DNA from: Limnobaculum xujianqingii
GTDB taxonomy: Bacteria > Pseudomonadota > Gammaproteobacteria > Enterobacterales > Enterobacteriaceae
Assembly (NCBI RefSeq): GCF_013394855.1
Contig: NZ_JABMLK010000001.1
Location: forward strand, 1,693,501 to 1,757,500
Direction: 5' to 3'
Length of the DNA stretch: 64,000 bases
Below the pieces are notes generated by a model. The model ran no database searches, was not told the DNA's origin, and saw nothing but the letters and a program-made list of their open reading frames with translations. Every line of letters begins with the position of its first letter. Position 1 is the first letter of the stretch. Position numbers and translations under genes: made by a program. This document shows positions 8,398-16,635 of the stretch, piece after piece.

Positions 8398-9147
8398 GTG
8401 CCGAAGATGGGGCTTATCCCAAGTTGTGATCACAGAGAAGATGCCATCAGGTCTCTCGCTGAAATCTATGCAGTTTCAACTGAAGAAATCGGAAGGGTTC
8501 TTGAGGCTTCCGAAGTACTAGAAATTGCACAGGTGTATTCCCAAATGGAGTCGCAGGGTTTCCACTTTGTAGTATGCCATCTGCTAAATGCTTCTCCTCG
8601 TTCCGATATTATGCACGCTTGTTACTACCATTCGACGAGCTATGATGGCCGCCCTTCATGGTTCGATGATGGATTGCTTGGCTCGTCGCAAGGCGTGGGG
8701 CGTTTTCTAGAAAAAATCACCGAATGGCTCTCTCTTGAGGAGCAAGTTGTAGCAAAAGAAGCGGTTAAGGGCATCGTGAAGCGTCGCAGCGAGTACGAAG
8801 GTGCCACTGCTGAGACGTGCGGACCATACGCATGGGACACCTTTACTGCTGCCAGCTCTAGCTCAAACGGAGTTAGCTATAGGATTCCAGAGGCGATCCA
8901 GGATTTGTGGTCTTCCAGTCTTTGTGGCGGCGGCGGGTTGGTAAACCTGAGGGGGCTCATCGAAGAAAAGCTGAGACCTGTCGTAGTCAAGTTCAAAGGA
9001 AAAGTTTCAAATATCGATGACTACTGCGCAACCCTCTGGGCCTATTTGCTATCGGATGACGGTGAGTGCCACCTTACTCATACCTTCGCGGGCGACGGAC
9101 AAACTATTCCTAAAGAGGACATTCTTGCGCTGATGGAGGTTTCATAA
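8398..9147 (+). CDS. Hypothetical protein, family not recognised
   Basis: 249 residues from a GTG at 8398; an ATG three codons later is equally possible. Soluble, mixed composition, no signal peptide or membrane segment. A Gly-rich SSLCGGGG stretch near residue 175 and an acidic C-terminus are the only notable points. It stands alone between two 31-bp direct repeats and looks like accessory cargo. No function is proposed. Confidence 0.55.
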   Translation: MPKMGLIPSCDHREDAIRSLAEIYAVSTEEIGRVLEASEVLEIAQVYSQMESQGFHFVVCHLLNASPRSDIMHACYYHSTSYDGRPSWFDDGLLGSSQGVGRFLEKITEWLSLEEQVVAKEAVKGIVKRRSEYEGATAETCGPYAWDTFTAASSSSNGVSYRIPEAIQDLWSSSLCGGGGLVNLRGLIEEKLRPVVVKFKGKVSNIDDYCATLWAYLLSDDGECHLTHTFAGDGQTIPKEDILALMEVS

Positions 9148-9391
9148 ACGCGGCCTGGGGGATACAGCCGGTGGTCCAGCCTACGCAATGGAGCACGTTG
9201 GCCATTTATGGGATTTCTACGATTGAATTGGCCGCTTCTGGTCGGTTCCTGTCGTTAGACTCCATCCAGCTTGCCGGTCGAATTCGATGCAAGCGACAAA
9301 ACAGTAGCAACGCGAAAAGATAGTCATGTGGGGATCAATGACCCGATCCCCTTTGAGCCGGCGAAAAAAGGCTGCCATCCAATTGCCCGGA

Positions 9392-9422
9392 GGCTTCGCC
9401 ATTAGTAATACGCACGGACTTG
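9392..9422. repeat. 31-bp direct repeat, copy 2
   Basis: Second copy of the repeat at 8203-8233, with three mismatches. A GGGGATC/GATCCCC inverted repeat lies about 50 bases upstream of this copy. Confidence 0.6.
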
Positions 9423-9432
9423 GTACACTGAT

Positions 9433-10836
9433 TTATGGGGCGCTTATGTACCTAGACACAGCCATAACTGATACGCCCATACGCTTTGCTATGGCTCGCA
9501 CGCTTAAGCCTTCCGCCCGGAGCGCTTGAGCCTTTGCTAGCTTGCCGTTAGCCGTTTCGAGGTAAGTTTCCCGGTCAACGGCACCGGCAGCGCGCCTACG
9601 GCCTTCCTCGCGCTTCCTGTGACGTTCTGCGGCCTCGGCCTGGCTAACAATGGTCTTGAGCCGCTGCTGTTCCTCTGGGGTAATCCTGAACAGGTTGATA
9701 AGGGTGTCGTTCTTGGGTGTGTAAAGCGGCGCGTATTCCTTGCCTCCAAAACTGACCTTCTCACCGGCCTCGTAGGCTTTGGCCTTGCTGAACAGGGTCA
9801 TCAGCTCTTTGGAGCGGCTACTCCATTGAGGATCAAGCTCGCGGGCCAGTGCGGCCGCTTCGTGGTACATCTGTTTGCTGTTGGTCGCACCGGAAAGCAA
9901 CAGAAAGTTCAACCGCCAGAACAGGTGTTGCATCCGCTGACCTTCCACGACGCCGCCGCGCAGCTCGGCGAGCTTGCGCAGGTCTTCGAGACGATCCCAA
10001 GCAAGCTTGCGGCCTGAGAATCCGCGCAGATTGTCGGCCTTGCCGCCTGGCACCAAAACGAAAGGCTTTTTCGTGGCGCGCTGCTGACTCTGTTCCTGCC
10101 GCTGCTGCTCGATTGTCCAGCGGGCAGCCGGTAGCAGTGCCTCGGCCATGTACTCGAAGTTGTACCGGATCGGCTGGCCATCAATGCCGTTCGTGACATG
10201 CACCACGCGGCAGACTTCACCGCTCTTGCTGTTGACCGTCTCGACGGTGCGCAAGACCCGGCTTGCGTCTTTGGCCATCAGATCGGCCCCGATATGCGCG
10301 AGGCGATCCACTAGATACCGCTGGCAGGCGTTCCAGCGGGGCAGGGCTTGGCGCGGAATCGTGCCCTCTAGCAGCCACTTGGCCTGTATCCCCCGGCCGC
10401 TGTAGATCAGCATGGACGGCGCGGGCACGCCTTCTTCGGCACAAAAATACAACACCGAGGCGGCCAATTTTTCAGGGTCGCGGCCAGCCAGTGCGGGGAT
10501 GCGGTAGGTGTCGAGGTCTGCGAACAACAGACCAAGCCGGGACAGGTTTACGACGCGCCGGTTAGGTCGGATGAATTCGGCCTGAGACATCCAAGTATCG
10601 CGAGTTTTGTCCACCAAATTGAGTATGGTAGGCATATCCGCAAGCGGGTGGGACGACTGACGCTTTTCGCCACGAACGTCAACCAATAGCGAGAAGAACC
10701 CGATCCTGTTGCTGTCGTGGTACATCTGCGCCTCGTCCTGGGAACTGAACAGCGCAAGTTGTGAACTTTGATGTTGATTGCGAGCAGTTCGCACGTGCGG
10801 CTGCGGTATGGGCCCTGAGTCGGGCCCGATCCACAC
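9433..10836 (-). CDS. Replication/primase-like protein of the integrative element
   Basis: 467 residues from a GTG three bases after the stop of the AlpA-like gene, so the two are probably translationally coupled. The N-terminal half has motifs reminiscent of primase/Rep proteins: LLFADLDTYR (about 104-113), SGRGIQAKWLLEG (about 145-157) and an RVLRTVETVNSKSG segment. The C-terminal 25 residues form a helix-turn-helix (GLSVRAIAKRMGVSVMAVSRYI) of the resolvase/Hin type. Similar proteins beside AlpA genes in proteobacterial islands are annotated as replication proteins. The exact enzymatic role is inferred from those; no catalytic residues are proven here. Confidence 0.6.
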   Translation of the reverse strand: MWIGPDSGPIPQPHVRTARNQHQSSQLALFSSQDEAQMYHDSNRIGFFSLLVDVRGEKRQSSHPLADMPTILNLVDKTRDTWMSQAEFIRPNRRVVNLSRLGLLFADLDTYRIPALAGRDPEKLAASVLYFCAEEGVPAPSMLIYSGRGIQAKWLLEGTIPRQALPRWNACQRYLVDRLAHIGADLMAKDASRVLRTVETVNSKSGEVCRVVHVTNGIDGQPIRYNFEYMAEALLPAARWTIEQQRQEQSQQRATKKPFVLVPGGKADNLRGFSGRKLAWDRLEDLRKLAELRGGVVEGQRMQHLFWRLNFLLLSGATNSKQMYHEAAALARELDPQWSSRSKELMTLFSKAKAYEAGEKVSFGGKEYAPLYTPKNDTLINLFRITPEEQQRLKTIVSQAEAAERHRKREEGRRRAAGAVDRETYLETANGKLAKAQALRAEGLSVRAIAKRMGVSVMAVSRYISAP

Positions 10837-10839
10837 TAC

Positions 10840-11064
10840 TCAGGCCCCGATTCCGGGTCTGGGAGCTGGGCCAGAAGCCTTGCACGCATCAATCCATTCT
10901 TCGACTTCAGCCAAATCCCAAGCGACATTTCGACTGGTTAACGCAATACGGCGCGGGAATTCGCCCCGCTGCTCCATGTTGTAGATCGTGCGCTCTGCTA
11001 GCGGGATCATCGCATGCAATTTCTTACGATTGATGAGTGTCTTGCTCTTTGGTTTGGTCTCCAT
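10840..11064 (-). CDS. AlpA-family DNA-binding regulator
   Basis: 74 residues. The pattern LINRKKLHAMIPLAERTIYNMEQRGEFPRRIAL followed by VAWDLAEVEEWID is the winged-helix MerR-like AlpA domain. AlpA proteins activate excision or integrase genes of P4-type elements. It sits upstream of the replication gene and divergent from the HTH gene at 11174. Its likely targets are promoters of this island. Confidence 0.85.
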   Translation of the reverse strand: METKPKSKTLINRKKLHAMIPLAERTIYNMEQRGEFPRRIALTSRNVAWDLAEVEEWIDACKASGPAPRPGIGA

Positions 11065-11173
11065 GGGGTCGCTTTCCTTCGAAGTTGTCAGATGCTTGAC
11101 AATGCCTTCGAGCGCCAGAGCCAGGGCGCAAAAAAGTTAGAATTTGGTTGTCAATCAGAGCTATCATCGACGG

Positions 11174-12004
11174 ATGGGAAAACACTTAAAAACGTCGAGC
11201 ACCTACGACCCGCTTTTGCAAATGCTGGTTAGAGAGAGCGATACATCGTCGGATCGCATCCGTGCCAAGTTGAGTAACCAATACGAGTGGTGCTTCTGCG
11301 AGCTATGTTGGCGCTCCACCGAATATGTGATCAGCATCGCGGCGCCGAAAGTCTTCAAGCGCCTAAAGCGCGGGAATGTCAAAGCAGTCCCATTAACGGA
11401 GTCTGTTCGCACCGAAGCTCAGAAAAAAGCCGATGCTTTGGTGGATCGATACGAACGGGCATTGAATGGGGAGCTCGGCAGGTATGAGCCCCCTCGAATG
11501 TTGTCGAAGTACTGTGACATTCAGGAACTGCGCGGGGACTTTTCGGTAGCAGCATTTCGTGAGCACGTGGAGTGCCGAATGCTCGTTTCTACTTGGGCGC
11601 AACACGGTGAACTACTAAGGCCTGCGGCCCTACCCGGCCAGCCAGAGGGTTCGGCTAAACCGAGCAAATTTTATTGTGAGGCCCACAATCCGCGACGTAG
11701 CGATGAGGCACGCCGCGCTTACCAACGCGATAGGAGGTTCGTGCTGGATTATGAGGATTTGATTGCAAAAATCTGGTCTAAAGAAGCTGCTTTCCTCCCA
11801 AGCTGGGATATCGAGACCCATGCCGAGGTCAGAAAAGAGGCATACCGCCTTCTCCAAGCATTGAAGTCACCAACCAGCACGATAGATGATCTGTTGATGC
11901 GAGGAATTACAAGTCAGGCTGAAATCGCCCGGCAGCTTGGCGTATCACGCCAAGCTGTTTCTGCGGCCATCAAGCGACGGTCTGGAAAGCAGGCATCACC
12001 ATGA
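11174..12004 (+). CDS. HTH-containing protein of unknown function
   Basis: 276 residues from the ATG at 11174; the TTG at 11144 would add ten residues but lacks support. An early CFCELC segment could bind metal together with a later FYCEAHNPRR segment. The C-terminus carries a helix-turn-helix (ITSQAEIARQLGVSRQAVSAAIKRR). It ends 18 bases before the convergent integrase stop. Probably an element-encoded DNA-binding protein; no named family recognised. Confidence 0.6.
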   Translation: MGKHLKTSSTYDPLLQMLVRESDTSSDRIRAKLSNQYEWCFCELCWRSTEYVISIAAPKVFKRLKRGNVKAVPLTESVRTEAQKKADALVDRYERALNGELGRYEPPRMLSKYCDIQELRGDFSVAAFREHVECRMLVSTWAQHGELLRPAALPGQPEGSAKPSKFYCEAHNPRRSDEARRAYQRDRRFVLDYEDLIAKIWSKEAAFLPSWDIETHAEVRKEAYRLLQALKSPTSTIDDLLMRGITSQAEIARQLGVSRQAVSAAIKRRSGKQASP

Positions 12005-12022
12005 AATATCAAAACTCTAATT

Positions 12023-13243
12023 TCATTTTTTTCCGGCATTGCTTGGACGTGGTCGTTTGAGCGTCCACTCGTCAATCATATCCGCCCAATCCTGCAACAT
12101 CGCCCGACGCTGATCACGGTATTCAGCTTTGTTGTAGACGGCCCTTACACCCTTCTGCTCGTGCGCAAGGCACTTCTCAATCCAGTCTGAGTTGTAACCC
12201 GCCTCATGCAGCAGCGTGCTCGCTGTGCGCCTCAAATCATGCGGTCCGAACTTGCTCAACGGCTGCCCTTCTTTCTGCGCAAGCCGGTAGGTTAGCGTCA
12301 GCACCTGATTGATCGTCGCGGTGCTCATTGGCAAATCGGAATCGTACCGAGAGGGAAAGACGTAATCCGAACCACCGGCAAACGTCTTCAGAGCAATGAA
12401 AAAATCCAGTGCCTGCTGAGATAAGAACACCAAATGGGGATTGCGCCGCTTCATCCGCTCTTTCGGAATGGTCCACAGGGCTTCGCTGAAATTGATTTCG
12501 TTCCAGGTAGCGTTGGTCAATTCACTTTTACGAACCATGGTCAGCAACAGCAGCTTAGCGGCGACTCTCACGGATGAGGCAGTGCCGATGCGGTCCAGGT
12601 ACTGATACATCAACGCGATTTCGTCAGGCCCTAAAGCACGGTCACGTGGCTCGAATTTAGCGATGCTTGCAGGACGTACCAAATCAGCCGGATTATCGAC
12701 CTTCTGGCCTCGCTCTATCGCCCATCGGAACACCTGCATCACAATCTCGCGGGAGTGCACGGCCGTGGCTGGAGCTCCACGCTCCACAATTGCATCAGTC
12801 AGCGTTCGCAGATCCTCATGATTGATTTCCACCAGTTTCTGATTACCGAAGTGCGGCTTTAGCTCGCGCTCGTAAACCGATCGGCGCATGTCACGCGTCG
12901 AGTCAGCCATCTGATATCCACGCAGCCATTTCTCAGCCCACGCATCAAACGTCTCTGCCCCTTTGGTGCGTGCCTTGGCACGGGCTTTCTCTTTGGCAGG
13001 GGACTTACCCGCCGAAACCATCTTTTTAGCCTCGCCCAGGCGCTCTCTGGCTTCCGCAAGTGTGATGCCACCCACGCCATAACGACCGAACGTGATGGTC
13101 TCCTGACGGCCATTGATTGAGTAGTTGTAACGAAATGAGATGGAACCGGCAGCGGTGACGGCCACGTACAGCCCGTCGCGGTCGTTCACCTTGTAGAGTT
13201 TTTCTTGCGGTTTGAGGTTACGCAGCTTGGTATCGGTCAGCAT
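12023..13243 (-). CDS. int: P4-type tyrosine recombinase (integrase of element 1)
   Basis: 406 residues from the ATG at 13243, where the conserved start MLTDTKLRNLKPQ begins; in-frame ATGs at 13261 and 13312 would extend it. An N-terminal DUF4102-like arm-binding domain (about 1-95), a core-binding region and a C-terminal catalytic domain can be seen. Catalytic residues: Arg in MVRKSEL, HDLRR, LAHEQ and the nucleophilic Tyr in VYNKAEY. The gene lies 310 bases from the repeat at 13553 with its start toward it, the usual layout for integrases acting at their own att site. It is clearly related to the second integrase at 20578. Confidence 0.95.
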   Translation of the reverse strand: MLTDTKLRNLKPQEKLYKVNDRDGLYVAVTAAGSISFRYNYSINGRQETITFGRYGVGGITLAEARERLGEAKKMVSAGKSPAKEKARAKARTKGAETFDAWAEKWLRGYQMADSTRDMRRSVYERELKPHFGNQKLVEINHEDLRTLTDAIVERGAPATAVHSREIVMQVFRWAIERGQKVDNPADLVRPASIAKFEPRDRALGPDEIALMYQYLDRIGTASSVRVAAKLLLLTMVRKSELTNATWNEINFSEALWTIPKERMKRRNPHLVFLSQQALDFFIALKTFAGGSDYVFPSRYDSDLPMSTATINQVLTLTYRLAQKEGQPLSKFGPHDLRRTASTLLHEAGYNSDWIEKCLAHEQKGVRAVYNKAEYRDQRRAMLQDWADMIDEWTLKRPRPSNAGKK

Positions 13244-13269
13244 GGCAGTTACGGATTCCATGGAAAAAA

Positions 13270-13420
13270 TACCATGCTCAGAAAAGCACTCATGCACCAC
13301 GATAAAACCCAATTAAACCGGGCTGATGATGAGACTTGATACCATGCCCTTCCCTACAAGGGCGACATGGTATCGAGCACCGAACATGGCATTTGGCTCA
13401 GTCAATACCCCGTACCATGC
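13270..13420. repeat. TACCATGC repeats between integrase 1 and its att site
   Basis: TACCATGC at 13270-13277, 13340-13347 and 13413-13420, and an inverted copy within ATGGTATC (13367-13374) that forms an 8-bp inverted repeat with GATACCAT (13338-13345). Candidate arm-type integrase or excisionase/AlpA sites. Confidence 0.5.
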
Positions 13421-13483
13421 CATACAAACACGGTGCTTGGCGATGCACAAAGCTGCCTGAACTTGCCAGATCCAAAAAGCCAA

Positions 13484-13505
13484 AAGCCCGTAATTACGCG
13501 GGCTT
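13484..13505 (-). terminator. Terminator-like hairpin beside the left att copy
   Basis: AAGCCCG (13484-13490) pairs with CGGGCTT (13499-13505). On the minus strand the stem is followed by TTGGCTTTTT. Confidence 0.5.
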
Positions 13506-13552
13506 CAGGACATTTTCGCTAGCAGGTACCGGCAAATCCCGGCAACCCAATC

Positions 13553-13568
13553 ATTCCCACTCAATCGT
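13553..13568. repeat. Attachment-site repeat between elements 1 and 2
   Basis: ATTCCCACTCAATCGT, identical to 22004-22019 in the last codons of guaA. It bounds element 2 on the left and element 1 on the right. Confidence 0.9.
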
Positions 13569-13605
13569 TGAAATGGTATTTAATGCATTGATTTATAATT
13601 GATTT

Positions 13606-13643
13606 ATACCGTTCAAAAATATTAATACCGTCAAATCTACCGT
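13606..13643. promoter_or_regulatory. TACCGT direct repeats at the left end of element 2
   Basis: ATACCGT at 13606-13612 and 13625-13631, TACCGT at 13638-13643. The same heptamer forms two dyads at the integrase end (21811-21888). Likely arm-type binding sites of integrase 2. Confidence 0.55.
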
Positions 13644-13705
13644 CGCAGGAAAAAACTACTTCGCGATAACGATTCTCTCCCGATTTTACCCCTACTGAAT
13701 GATGT

Positions 13706-13996
13706 TTAGTGAGTTGCCTGAGCAACCAGCTTAACCCCAAGAGCAGCACAGACACGGTTAATGGTGTCAAATCGCGGATGAGCATCAGGGCGCAATGCTT
13801 TGTAGAGCGCTTCACGGGAAATCCCGGATGCGTTGGCAATGTCGCTCATTCCACGGGCACGGGCAATTGTACCGAGAGCCTGGGCCAGTGCAGCAGGGTC
13901 ATTTTCTTCCATTACCACGGTCAGGTATTCGGCAAGTGCCTCGGGGCTATCCAGGTATTCCGTAACATCGAATTCGGGCAAGTTGGAAATTTTCAT
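13706..13996 (-). CDS. HigA-type antitoxin
   Basis: 96 residues with an XRE-type helix-turn-helix in the second half (IARARGMSDIANASGISREALYKAL, then FDTINRVCAALG). The N-terminal part (MKISNLPEFDVTEYLDSPEALAEYL) is typical of the "putative addiction module antidote" family. It starts three bases after the toxin stop, giving the toxin-first order usual for HigBA. It should neutralise the upstream toxin and, with it, repress the pair from the dyad at 14306. It probably stabilises the island. Confidence 0.9.
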   Translation of the reverse strand: MKISNLPEFDVTEYLDSPEALAEYLTVVMEENDPAALAQALGTIARARGMSDIANASGISREALYKALRPDAHPRFDTINRVCAALGVKLVAQATH

Positions 13997-13999
13997 GGT

Positions 14000-14305
14000 T
14001 CAGTCCTTAAGGGTTGCAGCAAGGGCAATGGCTTCAGCGATGTCTTTCGACTGCGAGGATTTATCTCCACCGCCCAGCATCACAATCAATACGGTTCCGC
14101 GCTGGATGTAGTACATACGCCATCCAGCACCAAAGTGTTCACGCATTTCCCATACTCCTTCACCGACAGGCTTACAGTCGCCAAGGTTCCCGAACTGGGC
14201 CTTTTCGATGCGTCGCGCAAGGCGACGCTTGGTCATACCATCCTTGATACTGGACAACCATTCGGTGAATTTGTGAGTGGTCTTGATCGTATACATGTTA
14301 TTCAT
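14000..14305 (-). CDS. HigB/RelE-type toxin
   Basis: 101 residues if started at the ATG at 14305 (MNNMYTIKTT); an ATG three codons later is possible. The pattern FTEWLSSIKDGMTKRRLARRIEKAQFGNLGD, then GVWEMREHFGAGWRMYY, is that of the RelE/HigB superfamily toxins of TIGR02683 type, which cleave mRNA at the ribosome. It is paired with the antitoxin just downstream. A perfect 8-bp inverted repeat abuts the start codon. Confidence 0.9.
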   Translation of the reverse strand: MNNMYTIKTTHKFTEWLSSIKDGMTKRRLARRIEKAQFGNLGDCKPVGEGVWEMREHFGAGWRMYYIQRGTVLIVMLGGGDKSSQSKDIAEAIALAATLKD

Positions 14306-14323
14306 TGTAATCGAACGATTACA
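14306..14323. promoter_or_regulatory. Probable operator of the toxin-antitoxin pair
   Basis: TGTAATCG-AA-CGATTACA, a perfect 8-bp inverted repeat directly in front of the toxin start. HigA antitoxins bind such dyads to repress their own operon. Confidence 0.6.
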
Positions 14324-14391
14324 AAATATCAAAAAAATTGTATTTGGGGAGTTTAAAGTGATGACTCAACGCCGGGTCGTGGAGCGTTAAG

Positions 14392-15258
14392 TTATCGTCC
14401 CAGATAAACCGCTGTAATAGCTAAACGCTCATGGCCTAATTCACGGCTGATGATCTGACGTGCGGCCCGATCCTGAACGCGCTGTTCTCGGGTCAATGCC
14501 TTGGCGCTTGGTCCTCCGGCAGCAGGAGCCTGCCAGCCGGTCAAGGCTTCATAACGCTGTTGTGCATAGTGGTGTCGTAACCCGTGCATATGGCTTAATC
14601 CCGCCCCCTTGCACTGTCCATCATAAGTGTGGCGCTGCTGGATGTAGGTTTTTTGCGCAGGGATTAGTGAGCCTGCCCCGACCAACTGGTGCGCTTCATC
14701 GAGTACGGCTCGTTGCTGCGGCGTTGTAAGCGGTACAACCCGCTCCCGTCCGCCCTTCGTCCAGGAGCCTTTCAGCAAAATGAAATCACCCTGATCTGCA
14801 TAGCCAGGACGAAACTTGATTGCTTCTTCACGACGCAGCCCGAAAGCCTGTTGCAGGGCCAGACTCATGCGTACACAGGGATCATTCACCCTGTCCAGGG
14901 CATCACTACCTAACACCTGCGCTTTGCTCTCTTGAGTGACAAAACGCCGCTCAGGAATACCGAGCCGGGTATTGTCTGCCGGAATAATACCGGCCTTGCC
15001 CACTTTCTCAGCCCACCAGCGCACATGTGCCAGACGGTTTTTTAGCGTGCCAGCGGATAAGCCCTCGGTCTGCCAGCGTTGCAACAAGACCTCGATATGC
15101 TTGCCCTTGAGCGAAGTTGCACGCATCTGGCGGAAACCGACGTCACGTAACTGGCGGCTCATCAACGTCAGCGATCGCAGCCGGTCGGCCTGTGTTGCAT
15201 GGCTGCCGTCCCGGTTGCGCTGGCAAAGCTGGCGCAGTGTGTAAGTTAAATCATCCAT
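14392..15258 (-). CDS. Second tyrosine recombinase-like protein of element 2
   Basis: 288 residues from the ATG at 15258, which has AGGAGG five bases upstream; the longer frame to 15561 lacks such support. N-terminal SAM-like core-binding region (about 1-105) and a catalytic domain with GLRREE, HGLRHHY, SRELGHE and a final Tyr in VYLGR at the very C-terminus. All five usual catalytic positions look present. It differs from the P4-type integrases: it lacks the DUF4102 arm domain and resembles the "integrase domain-containing protein" found in enterobacterial islands. Its role is unknown; transposition of a nested unit or dimer resolution are possible. Confidence 0.75.
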   Translation of the reverse strand: MDDLTYTLRQLCQRNRDGSHATQADRLRSLTLMSRQLRDVGFRQMRATSLKGKHIEVLLQRWQTEGLSAGTLKNRLAHVRWWAEKVGKAGIIPADNTRLGIPERRFVTQESKAQVLGSDALDRVNDPCVRMSLALQQAFGLRREEAIKFRPGYADQGDFILLKGSWTKGGRERVVPLTTPQQRAVLDEAHQLVGAGSLIPAQKTYIQQRHTYDGQCKGAGLSHMHGLRHHYAQQRYEALTGWQAPAAGGPSAKALTREQRVQDRAARQIISRELGHERLAITAVYLGR

Positions 15259-15816
15259 CAAAGCCTCCTGCGGCTCTCGTGTGTGTGCGTGTAGGGTCAA
15301 AACTAAGTTTTCATCGGTAAGTGTTGTTGCCAACTCGCCAAAGCGAGATCCCCGAAGGGCTAGGGCCAGGTGCTTAGTCACCTGTTGCCTGCATTGAGGC
15401 ATCCGCCGTACTCCCTGCGGGGAGATCGGGCGGGGTTGCTGCGTGAAAAAGAGCGCACGGCGCTGTGGAGAACCTCCTGTGTGTGAGAAAAGTGATAGAA
15501 AATGAAGACGAACGGTGTCAGGCATTGCGCACTGAACGATTGCCGGTGAGGGTTGAAGCACCTAGGGTACGGAGAGAAGAAGGGGACAGAATAATCAGGC
15601 TCCCCCTATGGGTAAGGGGTCATGCGCATGACGAGCCGGGCGCATAAGAAGGCAGCATCGACAATTTTTTGCCGACCTGACGCTGACTGCCCTGCGTCAG
15701 TGCCGGTGAATGAAGCCCACCGAAAAGGCTATTGCACGGCCAGTCTGCCAGGGCATCATCACGCAAACAATAAACAATAGGATACGGCGCTAACCCATAT
15801 TCTTGCGTAGGTGGTG

Positions 15817-15847
15817 GGGGCTGTCACTGCGGGGCAGTGACAGCCCC
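15817..15847. repeat. Perfect 13-bp hairpin
   Basis: GGGGCTGTCACTG (15817-15829), loop CGGGG, CAGTGACAGCCCC (15835-15847). First of three long stem-loops in the gene-free stretch 15259-16302. Confidence 0.8.
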
Positions 15848-15897
15848 TTTGCGGCAAATGGCTCTGTGTTAGCCCCCCCAAACCCCGCTCGCCGCGA

Positions 15898-15942
15898 GGC
15901 AATTACCGGAGGATGGTTAAACACCCATCCCCCGGCATTGCC
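15898..15942. repeat. 19-bp imperfect hairpin
   Basis: 15898-15916 pairs with 15924-15942 around a 7-base loop (TTAAACA); 16 of 19 positions match. Second stem-loop in this gene-free stretch. Confidence 0.7.
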
Positions 15943-16113
15943 GCCAGCGTCAGGCGTTCCAGTCGCGTCAAGGGTCTGCTTCGCCAGGGTGCTCACCCGG
16001 TCTCTTCGAGCTGCGGTTTCCCCCCCTGCCCTTGACCCGACTTCTACGCCTCACACTTCACAGCACCACATAAAAGCGCCATTGATGCCGCATCGTGCCG
16101 CGATATCATCAGA

Positions 16114-16156
16114 CCTCCCCAGGAAGATAACGGTTGCCGTTGTCTTCCTGGGGAGG
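16114..16156. repeat. 20-bp hairpin
   Basis: 16114-16133 pairs with 16137-16156 with one mismatch around the loop TTG (CCTCCCCAGGAAGA ... TCTTCCTGGGGAGG). Third stem-loop. It precedes the HigA-like gene by about 150 bases. Confidence 0.75.
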
Positions 16157-16302
16157 CACCAAGCGCAGCGCGGTAGTGAACTACCCGCCAGCCTTAAGGG
16201 TTGACGTAGCCGTCTTAATCGCGGATTGAACAGCATATCGCGAGGTGATACCTTACGGTTTTATGTTTTGTTTATCCGTTCTGTCCATCGCTGGAGGTCT
16301 GT

Positions 16303-16614
16303 ATGTCAATGTACGATCCCCCTCATCCAGGCGAAGCAGTACGCTTGGATGTATTGCCTGAAATTGGATTGAGCATTACCGCACTGGCGGAGCATCTGGG
16401 CTATTCCCGTAGCCATTTTTCCGCAGTGCTTAATGGTCGGGCGGCTATCAGTGCAGATCTGGCCCATCGTCTGGAACTGGCTGGCCTGGGTCGAGCACGT
16501 CAGTATCTGGCTGAGCAGGTTGCGCATGATCTATGGCAGACAAAACAGCGCACACATCCACCCATCAGGCGATTGTCTATACGAACTTTCAATGTCGCCG
16601 GTAGTAATTCGTAG
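16303..16614 (+). CDS. Orphan HigA-like XRE regulator
   Basis: 103 residues with HPGEAVRLDVLPEIGLSITALAEHLGYSRSHFSAVLNGRAAIS, the HigA/VapI-type helix-turn-helix, and GGAGG six bases before the ATG. HigA genes are normally preceded by higB; here the upstream 1 kb contains no toxin gene. It ends 21 bases before the large STAND gene, so it may regulate that gene instead of acting as an antitoxin. The last 20 residues after DLWQTKQR look non-conserved. Confidence 0.75.
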   Translation: MSMYDPPHPGEAVRLDVLPEIGLSITALAEHLGYSRSHFSAVLNGRAAISADLAHRLELAGLGRARQYLAEQVAHDLWQTKQRTHPPIRRLSIRTFNVAGSNS

Positions 16615-16635
16615 CAAAGGGAATTGTGAAATCTA

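Larger units (their letters stand above)
1..13568. mobile_element. Element 1: integrative, probably mobilisable island (left end outside window)
   Basis: GC-rich segment ending at the 16-bp repeat 13553-13568, with a P4-type integrase (12023-13243) beside that repeat. Cargo in order: frameshifted AAA_13 ATPase, membrane protein, TraJ-like protein, oriT-like site, two small mobilisation genes, trbJ-trbK-trbL, unknown gene, replication protein, AlpA regulator, HTH protein, integrase. No relaxase and no other trb gene is seen in the window. The left attachment site lies outside, so total size and missing parts are unknown. That the segment is one element is inferred from the integrase, the repeat and the uniform composition. 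Confidence 0.75.

Noticed and set aside
13553-13568. tRNA gene as integration target
   Set aside because: The repeat matches the guaA 3' end; no tRNA-like fold is present at either copy.
15259-15561. N-terminal extension of the second recombinase up to 15561
   Set aside because: The ATG at 15258 has a perfect AGGAGG at good distance; the extension reads like non-coding sequence and has no recombinase features.
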